The notes: generated by a model not told the origin, from the letters alone. DNA of 64,000 bases from Aquabacterium sp. (GCA_017994835.1 JAGOKC010000003.1:1-64000); one strand, 5' to 3'. Counted from the stretch's first letter, positions 36,132 through 45,742 are shown. Numbers and translations are program-made.

Positions 36132-38399
36132 TCAGGCGATCAAGAAGCGCGCGATGCGCGCCCCCCAGCCAGCGGCCTCGATGTTGCGAACAATTTCGTA
36201 CATGCTCTGAACACCGGAGGGGAAGAAGCACAGATCGTGCACCTCCAACAAGTCTGGCTGGGCCAAAACGTCGTCACAAGAACCAACCACCCCACGGATC
36301 AAGCCGGCCTGGCCACTCGTGGTGTGGCGCAGATACCAGTCCGACTGCTTGCCCAGACCCCACAACACGACCGCACGGGGCGCATCAGGACTCATCACGA
36401 AATCGCCTTGCAGACCCAGTCGATCCAGTCGCTCACGCAGCATCGCCACCAAAGCAACGTCAAGCTGAACGCGATCTCGAATGAGGTCATCGAAGAACAC
36501 GATGCGTGCGCCAGCCGTGTAGAGCCGAACACCCAGTTCATACATGGCGCAAACCATGTCCGCCACGGCGCTCGGCAAAGTGAAGTCACAACTGACCTGA
36601 AAAAGGCAGTCCATCAATCCGGCTGCGGTCACTTTCTCAACGAAAGCTTGCAGTTCATCGCTTGCGAGGTTGTCGGGTCGCATGATGTACTTGATCGTCA
36701 AGCGACGTTTGTCACTCAGCCGCGCGTGGTAGCGTTGCAAGTTGCCCAGCACGGCATTGATCTCACCTTTCCCCCGAATCTGAAGGAACAGCGCCTGCGC
36801 GCCAGCGTCGATGCTGGTGACAAGCTGGAACTTGTCGTGGGCCAGCAGTTGCTCCAGGCTCTCCGAATGGCGCAGACTGTTGCTCAGCACCCGAATTTTG
36901 TTGACCTGCGGCATGGTGTTGAGCAGATGGTTGATCGGCTCAAAGCGCGGACTGAGTGTGGGCTCCCCACCGCCCCAGACAACGTGGCAGCCTTGCGCAA
37001 ACCCACCAGGCATGACTGCAAGCTGGGCAACGATGTCCGCCGCGTTGTACTTCGCCTCTTGTCCACCGTAGTACTTCGGTGAGCAGTAGGTGCAACGCAT
37101 GTTGCAGTAGGAAAAGTTCTCCAGCGAAACGTAGTCGATGCCGCCTTCGCCTTCTTCGTAGCGCTCGATGTAGGGGCAGCCACTGCATTCGGGGGCCTCG
37201 TCCGCATTGATGCGGTCGATCAAACGCTTCTTGGCCTGCTCGATAACGGGCAGGGAGATCGTTTCTGCGTCCTTGAGCAGGACCACATCGCCCTTTTGAA
37301 TGCCATTGACAAAAAACCGCTTGCAACAGGCGCGGATCTCGTCTGGCCCCAGAAAGAGGGAAGCGTTGAGGTCCTTGCAAGACAACCTGGAGCGAAAAAT
37401 GGCTCGCAACTGTTGCCACAGCGCCTCCGGCGCAGCAGCGCGGTTTTGCGTCCAATGACTGCTGGCGTACTTGAAGTTGCTGCTCTTGGCGCTGTAGGAC
37501 GGGCCCACGCTCAAGGCCTGCGACAGCCAGGGCCGTTCATCAACCTGGGCAGCCAGGTGTGACAACAGGGCCCGGGCCTGTTCGGGCCGCTCCTCACGAG
37601 AGATGAGGTAGAGGATCACACCCAGGGTCTGGGCCAGCAGGTCAAGTCCGCGCCCGTAGGCTTGCATACCGGGCTCAACCAGCGTGACTTGCAGCTCTTC
37701 ATGGGCCTTCAGGTAGCCATCAATTCGGCGTGGAGTCATCTGCACCGTGATGGCACCTTCCGTGTGTTGCTTGTTCAGCACCTGATAAGGCAAGACCAAG
37801 ATCTGCCTGGCATGTCGGACCAGGTCAAACACATAGCGAATGTCTTCGTGGACACCGCTTGAGAAGTGAATGCGCTGCCTGAGCAACATCTCACGGCGCA
37901 CCACAAAATTGAAAACTTCCTGCTTTTCCTTGAAAGCCAGGATCTGACGCCCCAGTCTCAAGCGCAGTGCATCGAAACCCTTTGCCGATGCATTGCACCC
38001 ATCCTCGTAACGACCCTTGAGCGAATGGGCAATGAGCTCTCGGCCATCCACCTGCGTCGTGAGCAGCGGCAACAGTTCACCCAAGCCTGCCAGGTTGATC
38101 TCATCGTCATCATCGAGAAACCACACCCAATCGCCACGGGCCTGCGCCAAACCAGCATCCCGCGCTGGACCGGGCCCGCTGTTGACAGGCAGATTCACCA
38201 ATCTCACAAGAGGATTGCGCGCAAAATGGTTCAGCACAACGGCGGCACTGTCATCGCTCGAACCATCGTTCACCACGATGAGCTCCATCCGTAGCCCGTG
38301 AGCAACCCCCTGGCGCGCCAGTGCGTCGAGGTACTTGTCCAGTGATGCCGTGAGAGTACGAGCCCGATTGAACGTTGGTACGATGACCGATAGATGCAT
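36132..38399 (-). CDS. Glycosyltransferase family 2 fused to a radical SAM enzyme
   Basis: A 755-residue protein. Residues 1-230 are GT2: SVIVPTFNRARTL, VNDGSSDDS and FLDDDDE (a DxD motif at 96-99). A helical linker follows. From about 335, cysteines C358-C359 and CSGC (405-408) precede a radical SAM core with C432-x3-C436-x2-C439 (YCNMRCTYC) and the SAM-binding GGGEP at 476-480. The last 100 residues begin VVLWGLGKQSDWYL, a Rossmann-like dinucleotide fold. So the chain could transfer a sugar and perform radical chemistry on it. The minus-strand start is 3 bases from the start of the next gene, divergently. No frameshift is seen. Confidence 0.85.
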   Translation of the reverse strand: MHLSVIVPTFNRARTLTASLDKYLDALARQGVAHGLRMELIVVNDGSSDDSAAVVLNHFARNPLVRLVNLPVNSGPGPARDAGLAQARGDWVWFLDDDDEINLAGLGELLPLLTTQVDGRELIAHSLKGRYEDGCNASAKGFDALRLRLGRQILAFKEKQEVFNFVVRREMLLRQRIHFSSGVHEDIRYVFDLVRHARQILVLPYQVLNKQHTEGAITVQMTPRRIDGYLKAHEELQVTLVEPGMQAYGRGLDLLAQTLGVILYLISREERPEQARALLSHLAAQVDERPWLSQALSVGPSYSAKSSNFKYASSHWTQNRAAAPEALWQQLRAIFRSRLSCKDLNASLFLGPDEIRACCKRFFVNGIQKGDVVLLKDAETISLPVIEQAKKRLIDRINADEAPECSGCPYIERYEEGEGGIDYVSLENFSYCNMRCTYCSPKYYGGQEAKYNAADIVAQLAVMPGGFAQGCHVVWGGGEPTLSPRFEPINHLLNTMPQVNKIRVLSNSLRHSESLEQLLAHDKFQLVTSIDAGAQALFLQIRGKGEINAVLGNLQRYHARLSDKRRLTIKYIMRPDNLASDELQAFVEKVTAAGLMDCLFQVSCDFTLPSAVADMVCAMYELGVRLYTAGARIVFFDDLIRDRVQLDVALVAMLRERLDRLGLQGDFVMSPDAPRAVVLWGLGKQSDWYLRHTTSGQAGLIRGVVGSCDDVLAQPDLLEVHDLCFFPSGVQSMYEIVRNIEAAGWGARIARFLIA

Positions 38400-38402
38400 G
38401 CC

Positions 38403-40040
38403 ATGCTTTCTTCAAAATGTGGCCTGTGCGAGTCTGCCATCTCTGCGAAAGAGCAAACACCGAAGAAAATAGTGCAGAAGTGGTCTTTTGTGCAGCACCG
38501 CAAGGGTCCGTGGCTACTGAGATCGGATCCAACGCTTTATCCGTTGATCGAGACGAACCACTTCCAACATGATGCGCTCATGAATACAGCAAATGAAATG
38601 TCGCTTGCGCCGGCACTGATCGTGGTTGGTGAAGCCGTCGGTGCACGCAATGCAGATCACATGGCACGGCACGCGCCCGATCCTGTTCGGGCCCGACTGC
38701 TCAACGCACTACCCGCTGCTCAGCGCGTCCTGGAACTGGGTTGCGGCAGTGGCGAGTTGGCGCAGATGCACAAGGCGCGACACGGGGCATGCCACTGGAC
38801 TGGTGTGGATGCTCGACCGGAGCGGCTGGCGTTGGCCAGTGAGCACATAGACACGCTGCTGTGTCTGGACTTGTCTCAAGCCCGCATCCATCTGCTGCGT
38901 TCACGATTCGATCTGATCGTGATCAACGGACTGGAACACCTGCCCAAGCCTGATGTCGTTCTGGCAGACCTGCAAGATCTGCTGGAAGAGGGCGGCACCC
39001 TGGTGTTGCGTGCAGAAAACCACGCGCGCCTGTCAATGATCAATCGCATCATTGAAGCGGATCTGTCCAGCGGTACCGCAGCAGATCCCGACTCAATCGG
39101 CAGTCTTGATCGTGCCCACCCACGTCTGCAATCTCACGCAAGCATCTACAAACTGCTGATGGATGCCCAGTGGATGCCGACTCTGGTCGACAACGAACCC
39201 GACACACCTCAGGATGAACGGGTGGCTCAGGCTGCGCATTACATCGCCGACGCCATCGGCGTGCAAGCTGGCTGCGCAGACCTTGTGCACCGGATCAGGC
39301 ACTTCATCATCCGAGCACAACGCATCTTTGAGCCTATCCAAAGCAGTGACAACACTGCGCTGTTCGATGTGGTTGTTCCGACGACGAACGAGCAACAATT
39401 GCGCGTCAATGTTGAACAGTCCCCCGGGTTGGCCGAGGTCAATGCGCGCATTGTTTCTTACCGTGGGGCTAAAAACCCCGCTCACGCCCTCGACGGGTCA
39501 ATGGCGCACGTGCTTCGGGACTGGGTCTTGCTTTGCCATCAGGACGTTTATTTCCCCAAGGGCTTTGGCCTGCGACTCAACAAACTTCTCGCCGCCATTC
39601 CCCCACAAGAGCGCCGTCAAACTTTGCTGGGCTTCATCGGCGTGGGGGTCAACCGTGAGACCCAACAGCCTGAACCAGCTGGTTTCATTCTGGACAGGCT
39701 GCACAGGGTGGTCCATGCGTCATCGGATGCGGCCCTGTCCATCGACGAGTTGGCCATTGTGGTCGCCAGAGATTCCATCCACAAGATTGACCCCAACATC
39801 GGCTGGCACCTCTGGGCCACCGATTTGTGCCTGAGTGCAATCTCTGAACACAGAGTGTTCCCCAAGATCGTGAGCCTGCCACTGTTTCACAACTCGCACA
39901 CGGGCTGGAGCCTGCCGGCTGCGTTCAGCGATTCCACCGAGTACCTGCTGCGCAAGTTTCCGCACTTCGGTGATATTCACACGCTGTGTGGCGTCCTGAA
40001 TGCAGATTTCGTGACTCGCCAGCGGAGTCTGAAGGCATGA
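38403..40040 (+). CDS. Methyltransferase-glycosyltransferase-like fusion
   Basis: A 545-residue protein. A short CGLC motif (C6, C9) opens it, then a class I methyltransferase with ELGCGSGEL at 111-119 and NGLEHLPKPD. From about residue 320 a second domain reads DVVVPTTNEQQL, then LLCHQDVYFPKGF with His379-Gln-Asp381, a pattern of GT2-like glycosyltransferases carrying HQD in place of the usual DxD. It may methylate and glycosylate one glycan. An ATG at 38394 in the same frame overlaps the divergent GT2-radical SAM start; the ATG at 38403 is used. An ATG at 38580 would drop the Cys motif. The next GT2 start overlaps its stop (ATGA). Confidence 0.75.
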   Translation: MLSSKCGLCESAISAKEQTPKKIVQKWSFVQHRKGPWLLRSDPTLYPLIETNHFQHDALMNTANEMSLAPALIVVGEAVGARNADHMARHAPDPVRARLLNALPAAQRVLELGCGSGELAQMHKARHGACHWTGVDARPERLALASEHIDTLLCLDLSQARIHLLRSRFDLIVINGLEHLPKPDVVLADLQDLLEEGGTLVLRAENHARLSMINRIIEADLSSGTAADPDSIGSLDRAHPRLQSHASIYKLLMDAQWMPTLVDNEPDTPQDERVAQAAHYIADAIGVQAGCADLVHRIRHFIIRAQRIFEPIQSSDNTALFDVVVPTTNEQQLRVNVEQSPGLAEVNARIVSYRGAKNPAHALDGSMAHVLRDWVLLCHQDVYFPKGFGLRLNKLLAAIPPQERRQTLLGFIGVGVNRETQQPEPAGFILDRLHRVVHASSDAALSIDELAIVVARDSIHKIDPNIGWHLWATDLCLSAISEHRVFPKIVSLPLFHNSHTGWSLPAAFSDSTEYLLRKFPHFGDIHTLCGVLNADFVTRQRSLKA

Positions 40041-41011
40041 CCACGCTCACCACCCTCATCCCTGCGTACAAAGCCGATTATCTGAGTTCGCTCTTTCTGG
40101 GTCTGTGCAGACAGAGCTTCCAGGATTTCAGGGTCATTCTGTCTGACGACAGTCCAGGTGGCGTGATCACCGAGATGATCCGCAGTGGAAAATTTCAAGC
40201 ACTGACCTCACGGCTGAACCTGGTGGTGGTGAAGGGTCCGCACAGTGCCTCGCGTAATCACGAGCAACTCATGGACCTGTGGGACGGCAAAACACCACTG
40301 GTTCACATGCACAACGACGACGACGTCATTTACCCGGATTTCTACCTGCGGCACGTTCAGGCTCATGCGACCCACACATGCTGCGCAACAGTCAGCCAAC
40401 GCTGGCTCAGCCACGACGATGGTGTACCTGCATGGAGCTTGCCTTTGCCGGACTTCATCACCCAGTCAGATCAGCATGTTGTTCAAGTCGCATCTGAGCA
40501 ACTGTTTCAAAGCACCGTCGGTCGTTGCACCAACTGGCTGGGTGAGCTCAGCAACATTGTGATGTCTGCCGACGGCGCAGCGCACTACCCGCGGCCACCC
40601 ACACAAGACTTGAGCTATTACGGCCTTCTGGACATCGGTTTCATTCTCAGTGCAGGCGAGCACTTGCCGGTGACCTTCATTCGCGAACCATTGAGCGTCT
40701 TTCGACAAAACGCCCAGCAGACCACACACAACACACTCACACCCCTCGATAGCATTGGTCACCTGGCCTGGGTGGCATACGCGCTGCTGGCGTGGCGCAA
40801 CGGGCGACTCAGCGCGGCCGACACACTCGAAGCCATTGGAGTGGCCACACAACGCACACACAAGCTCTTTGGGCATGCGCCCTTTCTGCTGCCCTACTAT
40901 GAAGCGTTGACAATGCATTCGCAATCTCTGGACGCACTGAGCGAGGCCTTCTGCACGTTCTGGCTGAACCTCATCGACAGCATCCCCGAGGTGCGCGCCC
41001 AAGGGCACTGA
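40037..41011 (+). CDS. Glycosyltransferase family 2
   Basis: A 324-residue GT2 protein. LTTLIPAYKADYL starts the nucleotide-binding fold, ILSDDSPGG follows, and HMHNDDDVIYPDFY gives the DxD metal motif. The C-terminal half carries FREPLSVFRQNAQQ, typical of GT2 acceptor regions. Its ATG overlaps the stop of the fusion gene and it lies 29 bases before the DegT aminotransferase. Donor and acceptor sugars are unknown. Confidence 0.88.
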   Translation: MTTLTTLIPAYKADYLSSLFLGLCRQSFQDFRVILSDDSPGGVITEMIRSGKFQALTSRLNLVVVKGPHSASRNHEQLMDLWDGKTPLVHMHNDDDVIYPDFYLRHVQAHATHTCCATVSQRWLSHDDGVPAWSLPLPDFITQSDQHVVQVASEQLFQSTVGRCTNWLGELSNIVMSADGAAHYPRPPTQDLSYYGLLDIGFILSAGEHLPVTFIREPLSVFRQNAQQTTHNTLTPLDSIGHLAWVAYALLAWRNGRLSAADTLEAIGVATQRTHKLFGHAPFLLPYYEALTMHSQSLDALSEAFCTFWLNLIDSIPEVRAQGH

Positions 41012-41040
41012 CAGACAACCGTTTCTGGACGGGAGAGACC

Positions 41041-42171
41041 ATGCACGAGCCGCACCCCATCTACGTCACCCAACCCGATTTGCCACCACTGGCAGAGTTC
41101 CTGCCCTATCTGCAAAAGATATGGGACAGCAAGATACTGACCAACGGTGGTCCGTTCCATCAGATGCTGGAGCAGGAACTCGCCGACCACCTCGGGGTGC
41201 AACACATCTCGCTGTTCACCAATGCAACCATCGCACTGGTGACAGCACTACAGGCCTTGCGCATCAGCGGTGAGGTCATCACCACGCCCTACTCGTTTGT
41301 CGCCACGGCACACTCGCTGCTGTGGAATGGCATCAAACCGGTGTTCGTTGACATCGACGCAAAGAGTCTAAACATCGATCCAGCCAAAATCGAAGCTGCC
41401 ATCACGCCGCAGACAACGGCCATCATGCCTGTGCACTGCTATGGGCACCCCTGTGACGTTGACGCCATCGAGCGGATCGCTCGGGACTACAACCTTAAGG
41501 TCATCTACGACGCTGCGCACGCATTCGGTGTGCGCAAACAGGGTGTCAGCGTGCTCCAGCATGGTGACCTGTCTGTGCTGAGTTTTCACGCCACCAAGGT
41601 ATTCAACACTTTTGAGGGCGGCGCGATCATCAGCCCCGATGCCCGAACCAAACAGCACATCGACCACCTCAAGAATTTCGGCTTTGTCAACGAGACCACC
41701 GTGGTGGCAGCCGGCATCAACGGCAAGATGAGCGAATTCAACGCTGCACTCGGCCTTCTGCAACTCAAGCACGTGGGCACCGCCATTGCGCGTCGCAGAG
41801 CCATTGATACGCTCTACCGCGAACTGCTTGATGGCATCCCAGGCATTCGATTGATTCAACCACCACCAGACGTGGACTGGAATCATTCTTACTTTCCCAT
41901 CCTGGTCAACGACGACTACCCCATCAGCAGGGACGCGCTCTACCAACTGATGAAAGGCGCGGACATCCATAGTCGTCGATATTTTTACCCGCTGATCTCG
42001 GACTTTCCCATGTACCGCGGACTGCCCTCTGCCCAGGTTGACAACTTGCCCGTGGCGCGCAACGCTGCAGCCCAGGTCATCTGTTTGCCCATGTACCCTT
42101 CCCTGCAAGACGCGGATATCACCCGAATCAGTTCACTGATTCGAGCCAATGCGCAGCTTGATCGCCACTGA
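41041..42171 (+). CDS. DegT/DnrJ/EryC1/StrS-family sugar aminotransferase
   Basis: A 376-residue PLP enzyme. TNATIALVTALQALRISGEV opens the PLP fold, TTPYSFVATAHSLLW follows, and DAAHAFG carries Asp157. The PLP lysine is Lys186 in SFHATKVFNTFEGGA. The family converts keto-sugar nucleotides to amino sugars, and this protein resembles the short-chain sugar type. It is expected to supply an amino sugar to the glycosyltransferases around it. It is the last plus-strand gene of the island, with two minus-strand genes converging on it. Confidence 0.92.
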   Translation: MHEPHPIYVTQPDLPPLAEFLPYLQKIWDSKILTNGGPFHQMLEQELADHLGVQHISLFTNATIALVTALQALRISGEVITTPYSFVATAHSLLWNGIKPVFVDIDAKSLNIDPAKIEAAITPQTTAIMPVHCYGHPCDVDAIERIARDYNLKVIYDAAHAFGVRKQGVSVLQHGDLSVLSFHATKVFNTFEGGAIISPDARTKQHIDHLKNFGFVNETTVVAAGINGKMSEFNAALGLLQLKHVGTAIARRRAIDTLYRELLDGIPGIRLIQPPPDVDWNHSYFPILVNDDYPISRDALYQLMKGADIHSRRYFYPLISDFPMYRGLPSAQVDNLPVARNAAAQVICLPMYPSLQDADITRISSLIRANAQLDRH

Positions 42172-42218
42172 GTTATAACCAGCCGGGACTTGACAATTAG
42201 TTCCTTCGGGTATTGCCT

Positions 42219-43700
42219 TTACCCCTGCAAGTCATCTGATAAGGCATCCTCTGGCACCCCACCGAAATCCGCCTGCATGGTGCGTGCAGCCATGCGCTCA
42301 GCCAAGGTGGTCGGCTGCTTGACCAGCGTCACCCGCATGAAGTTCGCGCCCTCTTTGCCACAAGGCTTGAGCGCCGCGTCCAGGTACACAAACTCCTGCA
42401 ACTGGAAACGGTACTCAAACCAGCCCAGGTACCAGAACCAGTCGGCGTAATACACCCACGAGGCCTCGTTCATCGCGCGAATGTGAGTCGGGTCTTGCCA
42501 GGCGGTGTTCGCGTGCTCGTAGGGCACCTCGATCTCCATGCGCCCCCCCTCTTCCAGCAGCGCCAGGCAGTTGCCCATGAAGGTCGGCAGATCGGGCACG
42601 TGCTCCAGCACGTTGTTGGCATAAATCAACTTCACCGCGCCGGGCAGCAAATCCACCTCGCCCACGGTGTCGCTGTGCAGGCGTTGCGGCCATGACTGCT
42701 TTTGCCCCAAGTCCAAGATGACGTCGGGCAAGGCGGTCGGCAAGATGTCCACATTCAGCCAACCGGTTCGGTAATCCTTGCCTGAACCGATGTGCAGCCG
42801 CTCGGGAGCCCACGGTCCCGTGGCGATGCGCTCGAGGTGAGCGGTGGCAAAGGACTGCCCAAAAACAAAAGCGTCTGCATACTCATCGACCAGATCGTGT
42901 TGCTGGAATGCCTGCAGCTTGTGCGCCGCGACGTGTGCAAACCCTTCTGTCAGAAATTGCTCGCGAATGAAGTTCTGCCATCCGCCCTCGGGCACCCAGA
43001 AAACAGCATCTTCAAACTGAGTCGCCGGGCGCGTGGCCGCCAAACGCTCACTGATGACCGGCGTCCCCAGCGACAGACACTGGAACACCCGCGCCTGCTC
43101 AAACCGGGCAGTCTCGTAATAGTGACAGTTGAGCACGGCTTTGGACTGCCGAATCAACGCATCACGCTCGGGGCCATACACCGGCCCGTCCAGCAAGGTC
43201 ACATTCCCGCCAGCCTCTTCAATGTCTTGAATGATGCGGCGGCGGCGCTCATTCATGCTGCCGAAAAACAGCAGATCAATCGGGCGCTCATTCATCGGGA
43301 TGTTCGATGGCTCAAGATAGGCTGCATGGCCAAACGACAGCAAGGGCACATCGTCAACATACGAGGTGTACTGAGGCGGATTACCGTCGTCGTAATCAAA
43401 AACTGCGGATGTCCCCAGCAGTTGACGGTAGGCCTCTGACACCTGCGCACCGCCTTCGCCCATTTGCTCCAGGTTGAAGAAGATGCAGGCATACCGCTTG
43501 CGCAACTCCGGATCAAATCCAAGGTGGGCACCCAGGACCACATTGACGGCATCGTGCTTCAAACGATTTTTGGCAAGCGTGACCTCCGCACCAAAACGCC
43601 GAAACTGGAATCGCAGATAGCGCGCCTGGTCCAGGAATCCCAAGGAATGCACATAGCCCAGCGGCTGGATGATGCAGAGGTGAACAGATCGGAACTCCAT
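42219..43700 (-). CDS. Glycosyltransferase-methyltransferase fusion
   Basis: A 493-residue protein. The N-terminal half (1-290) reads like a GT-B glycosyltransferase: IIQPLGYVHSLGF, LLFFGSMNERRRRII and VFQCLSLGTPVISERL, the donor-site segment. From about 300 a class I methyltransferase begins: RLHIGSGKDYRTGWLNVDIL, then NNVLEHVPDLPTFMGNCLALL. AAAGGATAAAAC precedes the ATG at 43698-43700, which rejects a longer start. It follows the OGT-like gene on the same strand by 43 bases. This is the second enzyme of the island that joins sugar transfer and methylation in one chain. Confidence 0.82.
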   Translation of the reverse strand: MEFRSVHLCIIQPLGYVHSLGFLDQARYLRFQFRRFGAEVTLAKNRLKHDAVNVVLGAHLGFDPELRKRYACIFFNLEQMGEGGAQVSEAYRQLLGTSAVFDYDDGNPPQYTSYVDDVPLLSFGHAAYLEPSNIPMNERPIDLLFFGSMNERRRRIIQDIEEAGGNVTLLDGPVYGPERDALIRQSKAVLNCHYYETARFEQARVFQCLSLGTPVISERLAATRPATQFEDAVFWVPEGGWQNFIREQFLTEGFAHVAAHKLQAFQQHDLVDEYADAFVFGQSFATAHLERIATGPWAPERLHIGSGKDYRTGWLNVDILPTALPDVILDLGQKQSWPQRLHSDTVGEVDLLPGAVKLIYANNVLEHVPDLPTFMGNCLALLEEGGRMEIEVPYEHANTAWQDPTHIRAMNEASWVYYADWFWYLGWFEYRFQLQEFVYLDAALKPCGKEGANFMRVTLVKQPTTLAERMAARTMQADFGGVPEDALSDDLQG

Positions 43701-43743
43701 GGGTTTTATCCTTTGATCGTGCGTCAATTGGGGTGAGTCGGGT

Positions 43744-45684
43744 TCACACGGTGCCGCTGACGGCCGCCGCCAACGGCTCCACTGGCAAGCCCTGAATATG
43801 TCGCGTGTGCATCCGGTGCAACAGCGCTTCATAGTCGCGGGTGAACTTCTCGCTGTCAAACAAGGGGGCGGTCTCGCGCGCCTGTAACAGCGCCGCACGC
43901 AAGGCAGCACGGCGCGCCGGATCTGACGCAAGGGCTTTGATGGTGTGCTGATATTCAGTCAAGCCATCACAGATCAAGTCATCCAGCCCCACGGCATGCA
44001 ACAAGCTGCTGGCCACCCGCGATGCGAAGGTGTCACCCGCAAAGGTCACCACCGGCACCCCCGCCCACAGCGCGTCACTGGCGGTGGTGTGGGCATTACA
44101 AGGCCAGGTGTCGATGAAGATGTCTGCCAGGCTCATCCGGCTGAGGTGATCCGCCAAATCCATCCTGGGTGCCCAGTGCACCCGGTTCAGCTCAACACCA
44201 CGCGCCAGAAACTCGCGCTCCAGATTCGGTCTGGCCTGACTGTGCCAATCCAGCAACCACAACACCGCATGGGGCGTGTCATGGAGCAGTGCACACCAGA
44301 CATCCATCACCTGCGGTGAGATCTTGTAAGGCTGATTGAATCCACACAGCACCACCGCATCTTCGGGCAAACCCACATCGGCACGCTGCATCGGGCGTGG
44401 CAGCGGACGTTTGCGATCATTGGGTTGATAGCAAACCGGCATCTGTGCGATTTTTTCCGAGTAATGGGCGGCATGCGTCAAAGGCGTCACCACAGCATCG
44501 CCAATGATGTAGTCCATGAAGAACGCCCCCGTGGTGCCAGGAAACGCCAGAAACGTCGCCTGTACGGGTGCAGGTCGATAGGCCAACACCTCCAACCTGT
44601 TGCCCGAGGTGTGTCCTTTCAGGTCAATCAGCACATCAATCTGGTCATCGGCAATGCGACGCGCCATGTCCAGACTCGACATGGACCGAGTGTCAATAAA
44701 GTGTTCGATGGCGGACTCCACGCGGGTCCGCATGATCGAGCGCTCATCCGGTCCATGTGAATACGCAAACACCTCGAACCTGTTCTTGTCGTGGTGTTCG
44801 AACACTTCGGCCATCAAAACGCACGTGGCGTGTGCATGGAAGTCACCCGACAGGTAACCCAGACGAATCCGTCCATGTGGGGTACCCGCAACCGTGCGCC
44901 TGTCAACAGGTTGAAACGTACGCCACCGGTTGGTCATCGCCCGCGCCACCGACAACTGGTGCAACGGGTCGTCCATCAAGGTGGCATGCGTGAACAAGGT
45001 CGCATCCACGGCACTGTCCGGCGTCAATGCCGCAACCAGGTCACGCAACTGCTGCAGGTGCGGCTCCGATTGATCCCACTGGCAGGTTTCACGTTCGGCA
45101 AAAGCCAGGGCCCCTACGGCACGAATGGTCTGCGCGTCCAGGCCCATCAACAAGGCCGTCCGGAAGCATTCACAGGCCTCGTCTTTGAGGTTCATTTCAA
45201 AAAACGACAAACCCATGCAGTAATGGGACTGTGCATCGTCCATCCGGATGCTCAGCGCCTTCATGAACGACTCGATCGCAAGCTGATGCAGACCCTGCAA
45301 TTGTTGCGCGTAGCCCAGACTGAACCAATAGGCCTTGGTGGTCCGAGATGCCTCTGGCAAGGTCAGCAAGGTAGCCTGCGCCTCGGCAAACCGCTGCATG
45401 CGATTGAATGCTTCGGCCTGTATCAAAGCCGCCAATTCAAGTTGCGGCTGCGCGCGCCGCACCTCTGCGGCCAACGACACCGCCTCGTCAAGCTTGCTGA
45501 CATACAGATAAGCACGCGCCAGGTTCAACTGCGCCACCACCTGACCCGGCTCCCGCTTGACAGCCGCTTCCAGCGCCAGCACACATTCGGGCCAGCGCGC
45601 CTGGTTCGCCAGTTCAATGCCACGCTGCACCAGATCCTGCGCAGGAACGGGTCGGGGCTGAGGCTTCTTGCGTGACTTGCTCAT
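43744..45684 (-). CDS. TPR protein with O-GlcNAc-transferase-like (SPINDLY/GT41) domain
   Basis: A 646-residue protein. TPR-type helices cover about residues 15-200 (AYWFSLGYAQQLQGLHQLAI, SHYCMGLSFFEMN). The GT41 domain begins near 280 with RIRLGYLSGDFHAHAT. NQPYKISPQVMD and DTWPCNAHTTASDALWAG are the donor-binding segments. Proteins of this type attach sugars to Ser/Thr, and in several bacteria act on flagellin. It ends the minus-strand pair and its start lies 275 bases before the first flagellin gene. An in-frame GTG 12 bases upstream is possible. Confidence 0.88.
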   Translation of the reverse strand: MSKSRKKPQPRPVPAQDLVQRGIELANQARWPECVLALEAAVKREPGQVVAQLNLARAYLYVSKLDEAVSLAAEVRRAQPQLELAALIQAEAFNRMQRFAEAQATLLTLPEASRTTKAYWFSLGYAQQLQGLHQLAIESFMKALSIRMDDAQSHYCMGLSFFEMNLKDEACECFRTALLMGLDAQTIRAVGALAFAERETCQWDQSEPHLQQLRDLVAALTPDSAVDATLFTHATLMDDPLHQLSVARAMTNRWRTFQPVDRRTVAGTPHGRIRLGYLSGDFHAHATCVLMAEVFEHHDKNRFEVFAYSHGPDERSIMRTRVESAIEHFIDTRSMSSLDMARRIADDQIDVLIDLKGHTSGNRLEVLAYRPAPVQATFLAFPGTTGAFFMDYIIGDAVVTPLTHAAHYSEKIAQMPVCYQPNDRKRPLPRPMQRADVGLPEDAVVLCGFNQPYKISPQVMDVWCALLHDTPHAVLWLLDWHSQARPNLEREFLARGVELNRVHWAPRMDLADHLSRMSLADIFIDTWPCNAHTTASDALWAGVPVVTFAGDTFASRVASSLLHAVGLDDLICDGLTEYQHTIKALASDPARRAALRAALLQARETAPLFDSEKFTRDYEALLHRMHTRHIQGLPVEPLAAAVSGTV

Positions 45685-45742
45685 AAGGGGAAACACTCAA
45701 GGTCGGAATCAGGACATCACCAGTCTAGGCCTGCCGATCAGC

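Noticed and set aside
44425..44760. Small plus-strand frames inside the OGT-like gene
   Set aside because: They are antisense to a continuous 646-residue frame with recognisable TPR and GT41 motifs.
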